This document shows, in pieces, positions 16,845 to 25,600 of a stretch of DNA of 64,000 nt; the stretch's first letter is position 1; every line of letters starts with the position of its first letter. The notes beneath the pieces are model-generated. The model did not search any database, was not told the DNA's origin, and was given only the letters and a program-made list of their open reading frames with translations. Source of the DNA: Parahaliea aestuarii (GTDB lineage Bacteria > Pseudomonadota > Gammaproteobacteria > Pseudomonadales > Halieaceae); NCBI RefSeq assembly GCF_008064635.1, contig NZ_VRYZ01000001.1, forward strand, positions 682,001 through 746,000, read 5' to 3'. A program made the translations under genes and the position numbers.

Positions 16845-16931
16845 GTCTCTGTCATCTGCTCATGGAGAGTTCCGTTTACGTGGCAGTGACGCCGGGGTTT
16901 AACACAAACGATTAATTGTAGGGGTAATAGC

Positions 16932-19901
16932 ATGTCCGGAAGGAAACCCGTAGAAACAGTGAGAGTGCGCGGACAGCGCGCGCTGCCCGCGTTGATGCCA
17001 CTGCCGTTGGCAGTGATGATGGCGGTGAACGCCAACGCCGTTTTCGCCCAGTCAGGAGCGGATGCCGCATTGGAAGAAGTGGTTGTGACGGGTTCCCGCC
17101 TGGCGCGTGGCAATGAAGTGTCACCGAGCCCGGTGACGACGGTTGATGCCGGTGAAATCGAAGCCCGCGGTACGATTCGCGTGGAAGACATGCTGAACGT
17201 ACTGCCGCAGGTGTCTCCCTCGGAAACCGCGAGCAAGGCCAACGAGGCAACAGGTACTGCGACGGTAGATCTGCGCGGCCTTGGGGCTGAGCGTACTCTG
17301 GTGCTGGTAAACGGCCGCAGGCTGCCGATGGGCTCGCCGATTGCGCCGGCCGCGGACCTTAACCAGGTGCCCTCGCAACTGGTTGAGCGCGTTGAAGTCC
17401 TCACCGGTGGTGCGTCAGCGGTTTACGGCGCCGATGCGGTAGCCGGTGTCGTCAACTTTATCCTCAAGGACGACTTTGAGGGCATTGAAGTCGACCTGCA
17501 GTACGGTGGCTACCAGACAGGTAACGAGAACGACAACATAGAGTCGGTTCTCAGGGAGTTCGATCAGCCGGTGCCGGGTTCCACCTACGACGGCGAGTCT
17601 TACAATATCAGCATCATGGCTGGCCTGAATGCTGACGACGGTCGCGGCAACATCACGGGGTACTTTACCTATCGCAAACAGGACGCCGTGCTGCAGGGTG
17701 AGCGCATCGGCAGCGCCTGTGGACTTGGTACACGCAACAACGGTACCCAGTACACCTGTGCCGGCTCGAGCACAACGAATCCGGCGCGTTTTATCAATGG
17801 CGGCCCGGTAGCGAACCCCTTCGACTTTACGCTGGCAGACGACGGCAGTGCCAGGCCCTTTGAAAACCCGCAGGACACCTACAACTTCGCACCGCTGAAC
17901 AACTATATCCAGCCGAACGAGCGCTGGAGTTTCGGTGCTATCGGTCACTATGACATCAATGAACACGTAGAGGCCTACGGCGAATTCGGCTACACCACCA
18001 ACGAGATTGTCGACCAGATTGCCCCCGCGGGGATTTTTGCCGGCCAGACCGACTCGATCAACTGCGACAACCCCTTCCTCTCCGATGAGCAGCGGGACAT
18101 TATCTGTACCGCCAATGGCTTCTCCGGCAGTGACGACGCGCCGCTGAACATCGCTCGTCGCAACGTCGAGGGCGGTGGCCGCATGAACACCGTTGAACAC
18201 AGCTCGTTCCGCCTGGTTGGCGGTCTGCGCGGTGATATCAACGACGTCTGGTCCTATGATATTTCCGCTCAATACGCTGAAGTGGAGTACTCCGACCAGG
18301 CCGCCAACTTCTTCAACATCAACCTGGTGGAAAACGCCCTCGAGGTTCGTATTGATCCGGCCACTGGCCTGCCCGCCTGTCAGGTGGCGATCGATGGCAT
18401 AGACACCAACTGTGTGCCCTACAACCCCTTCCAGCTTGGCGGTGTGACTCAGGAAGCGCTGGACTATGTTCAGGCTCCCGGCTTCCGTGAAGGTTTCGTC
18501 AAGCAGAAGGTCTTCATGGGCTCGCTGACCGGCGACCTGGGTGCTTATGGCGTCACCAGCCCGTGGGCTGATGAAGGCCTGATGACCGTGGTTGGCCTGG
18601 AATATCGCAAGGACGAACTCAGCCAGACCAATGATTTTCTGACCCGCAGTGGCGCGCTCGGCAACCCCCGTGCCGATGTTTCCGGCGCTATTCCGGTGAC
18701 GGAATTCTTCGCCGAGGTCCAGATGCCTCTGGTGCAGGATGCGCCCGGTGTCCAGGATCTGTCCGTGACCGGTGCCTACCGCTTCTCCGACTACGAAGAC
18801 ACTACCGGGACCCAGAGCACCTACGCCTTCGGCGCCAGCTATGCGCCGAACATGGACATCCGCTTCCGCGCCCAGTACCAGCGCGCCACGCGGTCGCCCA
18901 ACCCCCTGGAGTTGTTTGCACCGAACAATCGCTTCGAGTTCAACCTGCCTGAGCTGGCCAACGGCACCTTTGACCCCTGTTCCGGCCCCAATCCCGCCCG
19001 TTCCGCGGAAGACTGCGCCAGAACCGGCGTTACCGGTGCCCAGTATGGACAGGTGGCCGACTCGATCGGTGGCCAGTTCAACAATCTGCAGGGCGGTAAC
19101 GAGGACCTGGACGTAGAGACCTCCGACACCTACACCTTCGGTGTGGTGTTCACGCCCGACTTCATCGAGAACCTGACGGTGTCAGTTGACTACTTCCAGA
19201 TCGAAGTAGAAGACTTCATCGCAACGGTTCCCGAGCAGACGGCACTGAACAACTGCCTCGATTCCGGCGACAGTTTCTTCTGCAGCCTGATCCAGCGCGA
19301 CCCCGTCAACGGGCGGCTGTGGGGCAACGAAAATGCCTACGTCATCGCGACCAACGTCAACACGGGCTCCCTGGAAACTTCCGGCTTTGATATTTCCGCC
19401 GCCTACGGCTTCGATATCGGCAGCCTCGGCAGCGTGCGCGTGAACTACATTGCCACGGTGCTGGACACCCTCGAGAAGATTCCCCTGCCGGGCGAAGCGG
19501 CCATCGACTGTGTCGACTACTTCTCTTCCAACCGTGCGCAGTGTGGTGTTTCCTCCCCCGAGTACCGTCACCAGATGCCGATCATCTGGATGGCACCCTG
19601 GTCTGACATCGAAGCGCGACTCACCTGGCGTCACTTCGGTGAAGTGGATCTGCTCGGTACTGACGGCAATGCCACGTCCGAACGCCTCGCAGCCAGGGAC
19701 TACTTCGACCTGGCCGTTACCGGCATGATTACGGAGAACATTGATTTCCGTGTCGGTGTGAACAACATCTTCGATCGCCAGCCTCCGCTGAGCAATCAGG
19801 TAGGTGGCGCCGGTGGCAGCTACGGTACCGGTAACACCTTCCCGGGTGTTTACGATGCGCTCGGTCGCTTCCTGTTCGTCGGTACGACGCTGAGGTTCTA
19901 A
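16932..19901 (+). CDS. TonB-dependent outer-membrane receptor
   Basis: A 989-residue outer-membrane barrel that imports substrates too large or too rare for porins, using TonB-ExbBD energy. Signal peptide 1-39 (ends AVFA), TonB box EEVVVTGSR near 48-56, plug domain about 65-180 (VLVNGRRLPMG, GGASAVYGADAVAGVVNF), then the barrel with the terminal phenylalanine in TTLRF. Several cysteine pairs lie in extracellular-loop regions. It looks like the oar/BtuB-like receptors of marine gammaproteobacteria and sphingomonads that sit beside peptidases. Because an S9-M1 pair and many more exported peptidases follow, a peptide ligand is likely but not shown. Two terminator-like hairpins follow. Confidence 0.93.
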   Translation: MSGRKPVETVRVRGQRALPALMPLPLAVMMAVNANAVFAQSGADAALEEVVVTGSRLARGNEVSPSPVTTVDAGEIEARGTIRVEDMLNVLPQVSPSETASKANEATGTATVDLRGLGAERTLVLVNGRRLPMGSPIAPAADLNQVPSQLVERVEVLTGGASAVYGADAVAGVVNFILKDDFEGIEVDLQYGGYQTGNENDNIESVLREFDQPVPGSTYDGESYNISIMAGLNADDGRGNITGYFTYRKQDAVLQGERIGSACGLGTRNNGTQYTCAGSSTTNPARFINGGPVANPFDFTLADDGSARPFENPQDTYNFAPLNNYIQPNERWSFGAIGHYDINEHVEAYGEFGYTTNEIVDQIAPAGIFAGQTDSINCDNPFLSDEQRDIICTANGFSGSDDAPLNIARRNVEGGGRMNTVEHSSFRLVGGLRGDINDVWSYDISAQYAEVEYSDQAANFFNINLVENALEVRIDPATGLPACQVAIDGIDTNCVPYNPFQLGGVTQEALDYVQAPGFREGFVKQKVFMGSLTGDLGAYGVTSPWADEGLMTVVGLEYRKDELSQTNDFLTRSGALGNPRADVSGAIPVTEFFAEVQMPLVQDAPGVQDLSVTGAYRFSDYEDTTGTQSTYAFGASYAPNMDIRFRAQYQRATRSPNPLELFAPNNRFEFNLPELANGTFDPCSGPNPARSAEDCARTGVTGAQYGQVADSIGGQFNNLQGGNEDLDVETSDTYTFGVVFTPDFIENLTVSVDYFQIEVEDFIATVPEQTALNNCLDSGDSFFCSLIQRDPVNGRLWGNENAYVIATNVNTGSLETSGFDISAAYGFDIGSLGSVRVNYIATVLDTLEKIPLPGEAAIDCVDYFSSNRAQCGVSSPEYRHQMPIIWMAPWSDIEARLTWRHFGEVDLLGTDGNATSERLAARDYFDLAVTGMITENIDFRVGVNNIFDRQPPLSNQVGGAGGSYGTGNTFPGVYDALGRFLFVGTTLRF

Positions 19902-19922
19902 GCGCCGTTACCTCCCCCCTTT

Positions 19923-19963
19923 ACCGGCCGCCTCATTCCCCGGGGCGGCCGGTGACTCTTTTT
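19923..19963 (+). terminator. Rho-independent terminator after the TonB receptor
   Basis: ACCGGCCGCC (19923-19932) pairs with GGCGGCCGGT (19944-19953), followed by GACTCTTTTT. Confidence 0.85.
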
Positions 19964-20023
19964 CTGCAAATCCATCCAGTGGAGTGATGTTTTGACGACT
20001 GGTCTGACTCTCTCTGTATTCGA

Positions 20024-20057
20024 AAGAGCGGTCCTTTCCCGGAAAGGGCCGCTTTTT
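20024..20057 (+). terminator. Second terminator-like hairpin immediately before the S9 peptidase start
   Basis: AGCGGTCCTTT pairs with AAAGGGCCGCT (one G-U) and is followed by TTTTT ending at 20057, four bases before the TTG taken as the start of the S9 peptidase gene. It may terminate receptor transcription or act as an attenuator for the downstream genes. Confidence 0.7.
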
Positions 20058-20060
20058 CGA

Positions 20061-22259
20061 TTGCGGGGATTCCTGCGATGCCTGCAAAACGCAGCCATCG
20101 CCTGTGTTTACACCAGCGCAGTGGTCGCTGGTGCTGCTTCTGCGGCCGAAGACAATCTGCCGCCCCTGAGTCTCGAGCGGGTATTCGATACGCCGAGCCT
20201 GTTTGGTACACCACCGGCGATGCCGGTCTGGTCGGCGGACAGCGAACATCTGGCATTCATCTGGGCCGAGCCCGGTCAAACCCGTAGCGGCCTGTGGCTG
20301 GTCGGCCGGGATGGTGCGGGGCTCCGGCAGCTGGGTGACAACCTGCCGGCTGAGTCCGCGCCGGTGCGCGAGATCGCCTGGCTGCCAGACGCCAAATCGC
20401 TGGTTAGCCTGCGTGGCGACAGTCTCTGGTTGAGCACTCTCAGTGGCGACGACCGCCTGCTGGCAGATGAGCTGCCGGGAGCCTCCCATCTGGCGGTGGC
20501 ACCGGGCGGTAAGCGCGTCAGTTGGCTCCGGCAGGGTGATCTCTGGATGCTGGATTTGTCGACCGGCAAGGTCACCGCGCTCACCAATGTGGGTATCGCC
20601 CCCCTCTCGGCGCTGGCGGCGGGCCGTTACCGGCGCCCCGAACGCGAGGTTGGCAGCGGGATCTGGGGCGGGCCGACCTACCAGTGGTCGCCCGATGGAA
20701 ACCACGTGGCGCTGCATATTGTCGACCGCCGGGGAATGCGCAAGGTGTCTTTCCCCGACTACCTGGCACCGGAGGACACCTCCCCGAACTTTGTCAGGCG
20801 GGGCTACCCGGGTGACCCCAATGAATCCCGGTCGGTGGGCCTGCTCCATATCGAGTCGGGCGAGCTGACCCTGCTCGACCTGCGCGATACTACCGCCAAC
20901 CAGGTGGTCAGTTTCGACTGGTCCCCGGCGGGCCGGCTGCTGCTGGATGTGGCGTCGGATACGGCGGTGGAGCGCTGGCTCTACACGGCAGATCCCGGCC
21001 AGAGTGCGCTCAGGGAAGTCTGGCACCATCGCCGGAGCAGCCGTATATACACCCGGTTTGGCGCGCGCTGGAGCGCCGATGGCAGCAGGATCCTGTTCCT
21101 CAGCGACCGGGAAAATTACTACGGCATCTACGCCCTGGACCCCGGTGTGGCCAACGCAGCGCCGCAGCGCCTCTCTGACCCGGGCTTCGATGCCCTGGCG
21201 GCTCCGGAGGTGGTGGCGGAAACCGGTGCGGTGTTCTTTCACGCCACCGCAGGGCAGCCCGCCGTGCGACATCTGTACCGTGCCGATGGCATCGGCCAGC
21301 CGGCAACCCGCCTTACCCGCCGGCCGGGGCATCACGATGGCTATCCCGCGCCGGATGGTCGCTCGTTGGCGTTGATCAGCAGCGATGACCAGCACCCACC
21401 CGAACTGTACATCGGCGCCGCTAGCGGTGAAGGTCTGCGGCGAGTGACGCACTCGCCCCTGCCGGAATTCGGGCAGCGGCAGTGGGCTCGCGCCCGCTAT
21501 GTGACCTTTCCCAGTCACATCGACGATTACACGCTGCAGGCCCGCATTCTGGAGCCGCCGAAACTGAAACCCGGGCATCGCTACCCGGTATTGTTCGGGC
21601 CCATCTATTCCAACACCGTTCGCAATCGCTGGGCCGGCGTGTATACCCGGGTGCAGCAGCTTCTGGTGCAGCTGGGTTACATCGTGGTGCAAGTCGATGT
21701 TCGGGGCAGTACCGGCTACGGCCGTGATTTTCGCGAAGAGTTCCTGACGGATTTCGCCGGGGGAGATATCGAGGACGTGGTCAGTGCCGTCGACTATATG
21801 CGCACACTTCCCCATGTCGATCCCCAGCGACTGGGAATCTGGGGCAGTAGCTACGGTGGCACCATGACCGTGTATACGCTGCTGTCCAAACCCGGGCTGT
21901 TCTGTGCCGGCGTAGCGGGTGCGTCAGCTGTCGACCCCGCCTATTTCGGTACCGATGATGTGGCGATCGTGCGTACCCCGGACGTCGAGCCGGACATTTT
22001 TTCCCGGCGCGCTGAAGCCCTCGCGGGGAATCTGGAGGATCACCTGATGTTGATCCACGGCATGCAGGACCAGGTGGTGCCGTTCAGAACGATTGCTGCC
22101 CTGGCAGAGGCTTTGATCCGTGAGGGCAAGAACTTTGACGCCGTCTTCGTCCCCGGGGCGACACACGCCTGGCGCGATGAGACGCCCTATTCGGCGTTTC
22201 TGTTTGGCAAACTGATCGAACACTTTGACCGCTACCTGAAATCGGGAGACTGTCGATGA
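20061..22259 (+). CDS. Exported S9 family peptidase (dipeptidyl-peptidase/acylaminoacyl-peptidase type)
   Basis: Serine peptidase of the prolyl oligopeptidase family. From TTG 20061 it has 732 residues: signal peptide (1-29, ending AGAASA), beta-propeller (about 35-440) and alpha/beta-hydrolase domain. The triad is S597 in GSSYGG, D670 in HGMQDQVVPF and H702 in PGATHAW. DPP-like members remove N-terminal dipeptides, often with proline at P1; the propeller limits substrates to peptides. A TTG at 19992 would put the terminator hairpin inside the coding region and give an unusually long n-region, so I prefer 20061. The stop overlaps the M1 peptidase start (ATGA), implying coupled synthesis. Related S9 enzymes next to TonB receptors act as lasso-peptide isopeptidases in some proteobacteria, but no lasso biosynthesis gene is here. 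Confidence 0.87.
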   Translation: MRGFLRCLQNAAIACVYTSAVVAGAASAAEDNLPPLSLERVFDTPSLFGTPPAMPVWSADSEHLAFIWAEPGQTRSGLWLVGRDGAGLRQLGDNLPAESAPVREIAWLPDAKSLVSLRGDSLWLSTLSGDDRLLADELPGASHLAVAPGGKRVSWLRQGDLWMLDLSTGKVTALTNVGIAPLSALAAGRYRRPEREVGSGIWGGPTYQWSPDGNHVALHIVDRRGMRKVSFPDYLAPEDTSPNFVRRGYPGDPNESRSVGLLHIESGELTLLDLRDTTANQVVSFDWSPAGRLLLDVASDTAVERWLYTADPGQSALREVWHHRRSSRIYTRFGARWSADGSRILFLSDRENYYGIYALDPGVANAAPQRLSDPGFDALAAPEVVAETGAVFFHATAGQPAVRHLYRADGIGQPATRLTRRPGHHDGYPAPDGRSLALISSDDQHPPELYIGAASGEGLRRVTHSPLPEFGQRQWARARYVTFPSHIDDYTLQARILEPPKLKPGHRYPVLFGPIYSNTVRNRWAGVYTRVQQLLVQLGYIVVQVDVRGSTGYGRDFREEFLTDFAGGDIEDVVSAVDYMRTLPHVDPQRLGIWGSSYGGTMTVYTLLSKPGLFCAGVAGASAVDPAYFGTDDVAIVRTPDVEPDIFSRRAEALAGNLEDHLMLIHGMQDQVVPFRTIAALAEALIREGKNFDAVFVPGATHAWRDETPYSAFLFGKLIEHFDRYLKSGDCR

Positions 22260-24100
22260 AACCGGAAACACCCTGGAAGAGGGCGGGTTACTGTGCCGTA
22301 GCGATGCTTGCTGCCGCGAATGCGTTCGGAGAGACCACCGACGGCGGGGTGGCCGACGGTGCAGCGGATGCTGTACCGGCCATAGTCATCAGCGCACTGG
22401 AGGCGGCGGCACGGGGGGAGGCGTTTGCCGACGACCTGCACCCGGAAACGGCCAAAACCGGCAAGCCCCCGTCATCCGTACAGCAGGCATTCGATGTGCG
22501 GCACTACGCCCTGTCGGTTCGCATCCAGCCGGAAAGCCGCTCCATCGAGGGGACGCTGGATCTCACGTTTCGCGCTATTGAACCGCTGTCGGCCATTGAA
22601 CTCGACCTCGATCCGGATCTGACGGTGCACGCGGCAAGCATGGCAGGGGTTGCCGCTACTTTCGAACGCAATGGGGACAGCTTTACTGTCGCGCTTCCCG
22701 TGCAGGTCGATGCGGGAGAGACCCGGGTGGTCAGGGTGAGCTACGGCGGCCAACCTCACATTGCACTTGCGCCGCCCTGGCACGGTGGTTTTGTCTGGTC
22801 GGAAGTTGACGGCACGCCCTGGTTCGCCACCGCCGTGCAGACCGAGGGCTGTGACCTGTGGTGGCCCTGCAAGGATACCTACGCCGACAAACCGGAGGAG
22901 GGCGTGGAAGTGGCCGTGTCCGCCCCCCGCGGCGTGATGGTCGCATCGGTCGGCGTGCTGGCCGGGGTGACAGAGGGTGACGATGGCTTCGATACCTGGC
23001 GCTGGGTATCGCGCCACCCCTATACCGGTTATGCCATCGCCATTAATGGCGGTCCCTACGAGGTGATCGAGGAATCCTACACTGGCGTGAACGGCACCAC
23101 CTATCCGGTGCAGTTCTGGGCGCTGAAAAAGAACGTGGATAAGGCCCGTAAACTGGTGCTCTCTGAAGTGTTCGACGACCTGGCCTTCTTCGAGAGGCTG
23201 CTGGGTCCCTATCCCTGGGGCGATGAGAAGGTCGGCTTTGTGGAAACCCCCCACCTGGGCATGGAACACCAGACCATCAACGGCTACGGCGAGCAATACA
23301 AGCGGGGCAAGCACGGTTTTGACCAGCTGTTGCACCACGAACTGGCGCACGAGTGGTTTGGCAATGTCATGACCCACCGGCGGCCGCAGGACGCCTGGCT
23401 ACACGAGGGATACGGCGCCTACATGCAGGCGGTGTACGCCGAGGAGCTCGTTGGTGCCATGGGCTACTTTGATCGTATGTACGAAGCCTACGTGAGCAAC
23501 GAGCATTGCCTGCCGGTGGTCAATCCCGGTGTCGGCGACGTCGGCGAGGCCTTCGACAATCGCGACATCTACACCAAGGGCGCCTGGATGCTGCACACGC
23601 TGCGCCGCTACATGGGCGAACAGCCCTTCTGGGGCGGCACGCGCCGGCTGCTGTATGACACCCGCGAGCCCTGGTCGCTTGCCTACCCGATCGCGCCGCG
23701 TTACCGCACCACCGAAGAGTTCATCCGGATCATGAGCGAGGAAGCGGGCGAGGATCTTTCCTGGCTGGTTGCAGCCTACCTCGATGAAGCCGGGATGCCC
23801 GAACTGCAGGCGCGGCGCCAGGACGGCCAACTGAAGCTTGCCTGGAAGGTGCCGGGTGATCGTCCCTTCCCGATGCCGGTCACTATCCGCATCAACGGTG
23901 AGGAGCAACGCGTGGCAATGGGGGGCGCACCGGTTGCTGTCCCGCTCCCCGACGGGGCCAGCGTGATTCTCGACCCACACAGTGACATCCTGCGGGATTT
24001 ACCCATCATTGGCGACTGCGCCGAACAAACCGACGCGCAGATCCAGTACAACATCGATCGATTCACGCGCATGGCGCGGGAATACAGCTGGCAGCGCTGA
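22256..24100 (+). CDS. Exported M1 family zinc aminopeptidase
   Basis: Gluzincin aminopeptidase of 614 residues that would take single residues from peptide N-termini in the periplasm. Signal peptide about 1-24 (ends NAFG), beta-saddle domain about 80-270, and a catalytic domain with HELAH (H361, E362, H365) and the third zinc ligand E384 exactly 18 residues on, in LHEGYG. The substrate-anchoring GAMEN motif is GMEHQ here. The family tyrosine region is covered by NRDIYTKGAWML. It is shorter than the usual 850-900 residues because the C-terminal helical domain is absent. It overlaps the S9 gene by 4 bases; its stop codon lies in the loop of a 13-bp hairpin. Confidence 0.9.
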   Translation: MKPETPWKRAGYCAVAMLAAANAFGETTDGGVADGAADAVPAIVISALEAAARGEAFADDLHPETAKTGKPPSSVQQAFDVRHYALSVRIQPESRSIEGTLDLTFRAIEPLSAIELDLDPDLTVHAASMAGVAATFERNGDSFTVALPVQVDAGETRVVRVSYGGQPHIALAPPWHGGFVWSEVDGTPWFATAVQTEGCDLWWPCKDTYADKPEEGVEVAVSAPRGVMVASVGVLAGVTEGDDGFDTWRWVSRHPYTGYAIAINGGPYEVIEESYTGVNGTTYPVQFWALKKNVDKARKLVLSEVFDDLAFFERLLGPYPWGDEKVGFVETPHLGMEHQTINGYGEQYKRGKHGFDQLLHHELAHEWFGNVMTHRRPQDAWLHEGYGAYMQAVYAEELVGAMGYFDRMYEAYVSNEHCLPVVNPGVGDVGEAFDNRDIYTKGAWMLHTLRRYMGEQPFWGGTRRLLYDTREPWSLAYPIAPRYRTTEEFIRIMSEEAGEDLSWLVAAYLDEAGMPELQARRQDGQLKLAWKVPGDRPFPMPVTIRINGEEQRVAMGGAPVAVPLPDGASVILDPHSDILRDLPIIGDCAEQTDAQIQYNIDRFTRMAREYSWQR

Positions 24101-24118
24101 ACACGGCGCTGCCAGCTG
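24085..24118 (+). other. 13-bp perfect hairpin enclosing the M1 stop codon
   Basis: CAGCTGGCAGCGC (24085-24097) is fully complementary to GCGCTGCCAGCTG (24106-24118); the 8-base loop contains the TGA stop. No T run follows, so it is more likely a transcript-stabilising or processing structure than a terminator. Confidence 0.7.
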
Positions 24119-24216
24119 CACCGGTTCCGGGGTGATCGCTGGCCGGGCCTGGTGGTGGCGGAGTGATCGGCGATGTACCGATATTGACGAGATAAGCAGA
24201 ACAAGGATTACCCACC

Positions 24217-25539
24217 ATGATTAAACGAAGTTTGCTGGCGGGAGTGGCGCTCCTGTCCACCATCGGCCTTTCCGGCAATGTCATCGCCAGTGGTGAGGCA
24301 CAGCGGCGCTGGGAATTCATGAACCAGATACGGCAGGAGAAGTTCGATCTGGTGCTGCCCGAGGTCATGCGGGAGAACGGTGTCGATATGTGGATTACCG
24401 TCAACCGGGAAGGTTTCGATGATCCCCTGACGGAAGATTTCGGCAAGGGCTATGTCGGCGGCTACGGGTACTACATCTTTACCGATCGCGGCAACGGGCG
24501 CATTGAGCGAGCTGTGCTCGGGGTTGGCTCCGGCCTGGTGAAGGACAACGGTGCCTATGACATCTTTGGCAGTGCTGAAGAGCTGAGTGCCTTCGTCCAG
24601 GAACGCGACCCCAAGTCCATTGCGCTCAACTTTGCGCCGGATATCGGTGCCGCGGACGGCCTCAGCCATACCAGCTACCAGAAGCTCAGCCGGGAGCTGG
24701 GGCCGCGCTATGCCGGCCGATTTGTGTCGGCCCAGAAACTCGCCTCTGATTTCCGCTCGCGCCGGGTTGCCACCGAAATAGCCGGTTTTGCCCGCGCCGG
24801 GGAGATGTCCCGTACGATCGCTGAACGCGCGTTTTCCAATGAGGTCATCACCCCGGGCAAGACCACGCTGGCCGATGTGGCGTGGTGGATGCGTGAACAG
24901 CAGTTCGAGAACAACCTGGGTACGTCCTTCGGCCTGCCATCTGTCTACGTGACCGGCCCGGATGGCGTAAAGGCGACTTCCAACGACTATGTCATTCAGC
25001 GCGGTGATTTTCTCGCCATTGACTGGGGTGTCGGCTACCTGAATTTTTACACCGACATCAAGCGCCATGCCTATGTCCTGAAAGAAGGCGAGACCCACCT
25101 GCCGGAGAGTATCCAGAGGGCCTTCGACAACGGGATCACGGTGCGCGACATCCTGAAAGCGCACATCAAGGCGGGGCGCAGGGCGGGCGAACTTTACGAA
25201 GACATGCAGGCGCGGATCAATGACGCGGGCTTCCGCTTCATGGACTCCTTCAATAGCCCGACCAGTGACCCGGACATCGTCGATGTCATCATCGGCTGCC
25301 ACTCCGTGGGCAACCTCGGTCACGGCATCGGCCCCTCCATCGCCTGGTTCAATCCAGAGCGGATGACCTATACGGTGAAGGAGTCCAACCTCCTGTCCAT
25401 TGAGCTGTTTGCTTATACGGCCATCCCGGAATGGGGCGGCAGGAAACTCAGGATTCCTCTGGAAGACGACGCCGTTGTCACGGCCCGCGGCGTTGAATGG
25501 CTGTACCCTGTCAATCAACGGGTGCGCCTGATTCGCTAG
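24217..25539 (+). CDS. Exported M24 family metallopeptidase (pita-bread fold), copy 1
   Basis: A 440-residue aminopeptidase-P/prolidase-fold protein with an N-terminal signal (1-25, ending VIAS), a creatinase-like N-terminal domain (about 30-185) and a catalytic domain. All five dinuclear metal ligands are present: D269 (AIDWG), D280 (YTDIKR), H369 (LGHGIGPS), E396 (SIELFA) and E416 (PLEDD). Enzymes of this fold mostly cut X-Pro bonds. It shares layout and the IPEW motif after the first glutamate with the two M24 genes at 32199 and 33659, but is more distant from them than they are from each other. AAGGA precedes the ATG. It converges on the DUF885 gene. Confidence 0.87.
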   Translation: MIKRSLLAGVALLSTIGLSGNVIASGEAQRRWEFMNQIRQEKFDLVLPEVMRENGVDMWITVNREGFDDPLTEDFGKGYVGGYGYYIFTDRGNGRIERAVLGVGSGLVKDNGAYDIFGSAEELSAFVQERDPKSIALNFAPDIGAADGLSHTSYQKLSRELGPRYAGRFVSAQKLASDFRSRRVATEIAGFARAGEMSRTIAERAFSNEVITPGKTTLADVAWWMREQQFENNLGTSFGLPSVYVTGPDGVKATSNDYVIQRGDFLAIDWGVGYLNFYTDIKRHAYVLKEGETHLPESIQRAFDNGITVRDILKAHIKAGRRAGELYEDMQARINDAGFRFMDSFNSPTSDPDIVDVIIGCHSVGNLGHGIGPSIAWFNPERMTYTVKESNLLSIELFAYTAIPEWGGRKLRIPLEDDAVVTARGVEWLYPVNQRVRLIR

Positions 25540-25561
25540 TTGGGTAGCAGGCCAGGCCCAG

Positions 25562-25593
25562 CGGGAAAAGAAACCGGCGCCGGATGGCGCCGG
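25562..25593 (-). terminator. Terminator of the DUF885 gene
   Basis: CCGGCGCC (25574-25581) and GGCGCCGG (25586-25593) form an 8-bp hairpin; on the minus strand it is followed by TTTCTTTT, so it ends minus-strand transcription just after the DUF885 stop. Confidence 0.8.
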
Positions 25594-25600
25594 ACGAATA

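Larger units (their letters stand above)
16515..16931. other. Intergenic region with rnpB remnant and promoter of the TonB receptor
   Basis: No credible gene. It holds the 47-nt rnpB 3' copy (16589-16635) with a T run, an AT-rich stretch from 16780 with the motif TGTGAATAT (16796-16804), a putative promoter (16816-16844) and a GGGGT Shine-Dalgarno before the receptor gene. Confidence 0.7.

Noticed and set aside
19992-24100. Lasso-peptide system (TonB receptor plus S9 isopeptidase)
   Set aside because: Such loci carry a precursor peptide, an asparagine-synthetase-like cyclase and a leader peptidase; none is present, and the S9 protein is linked to general exopeptidases.
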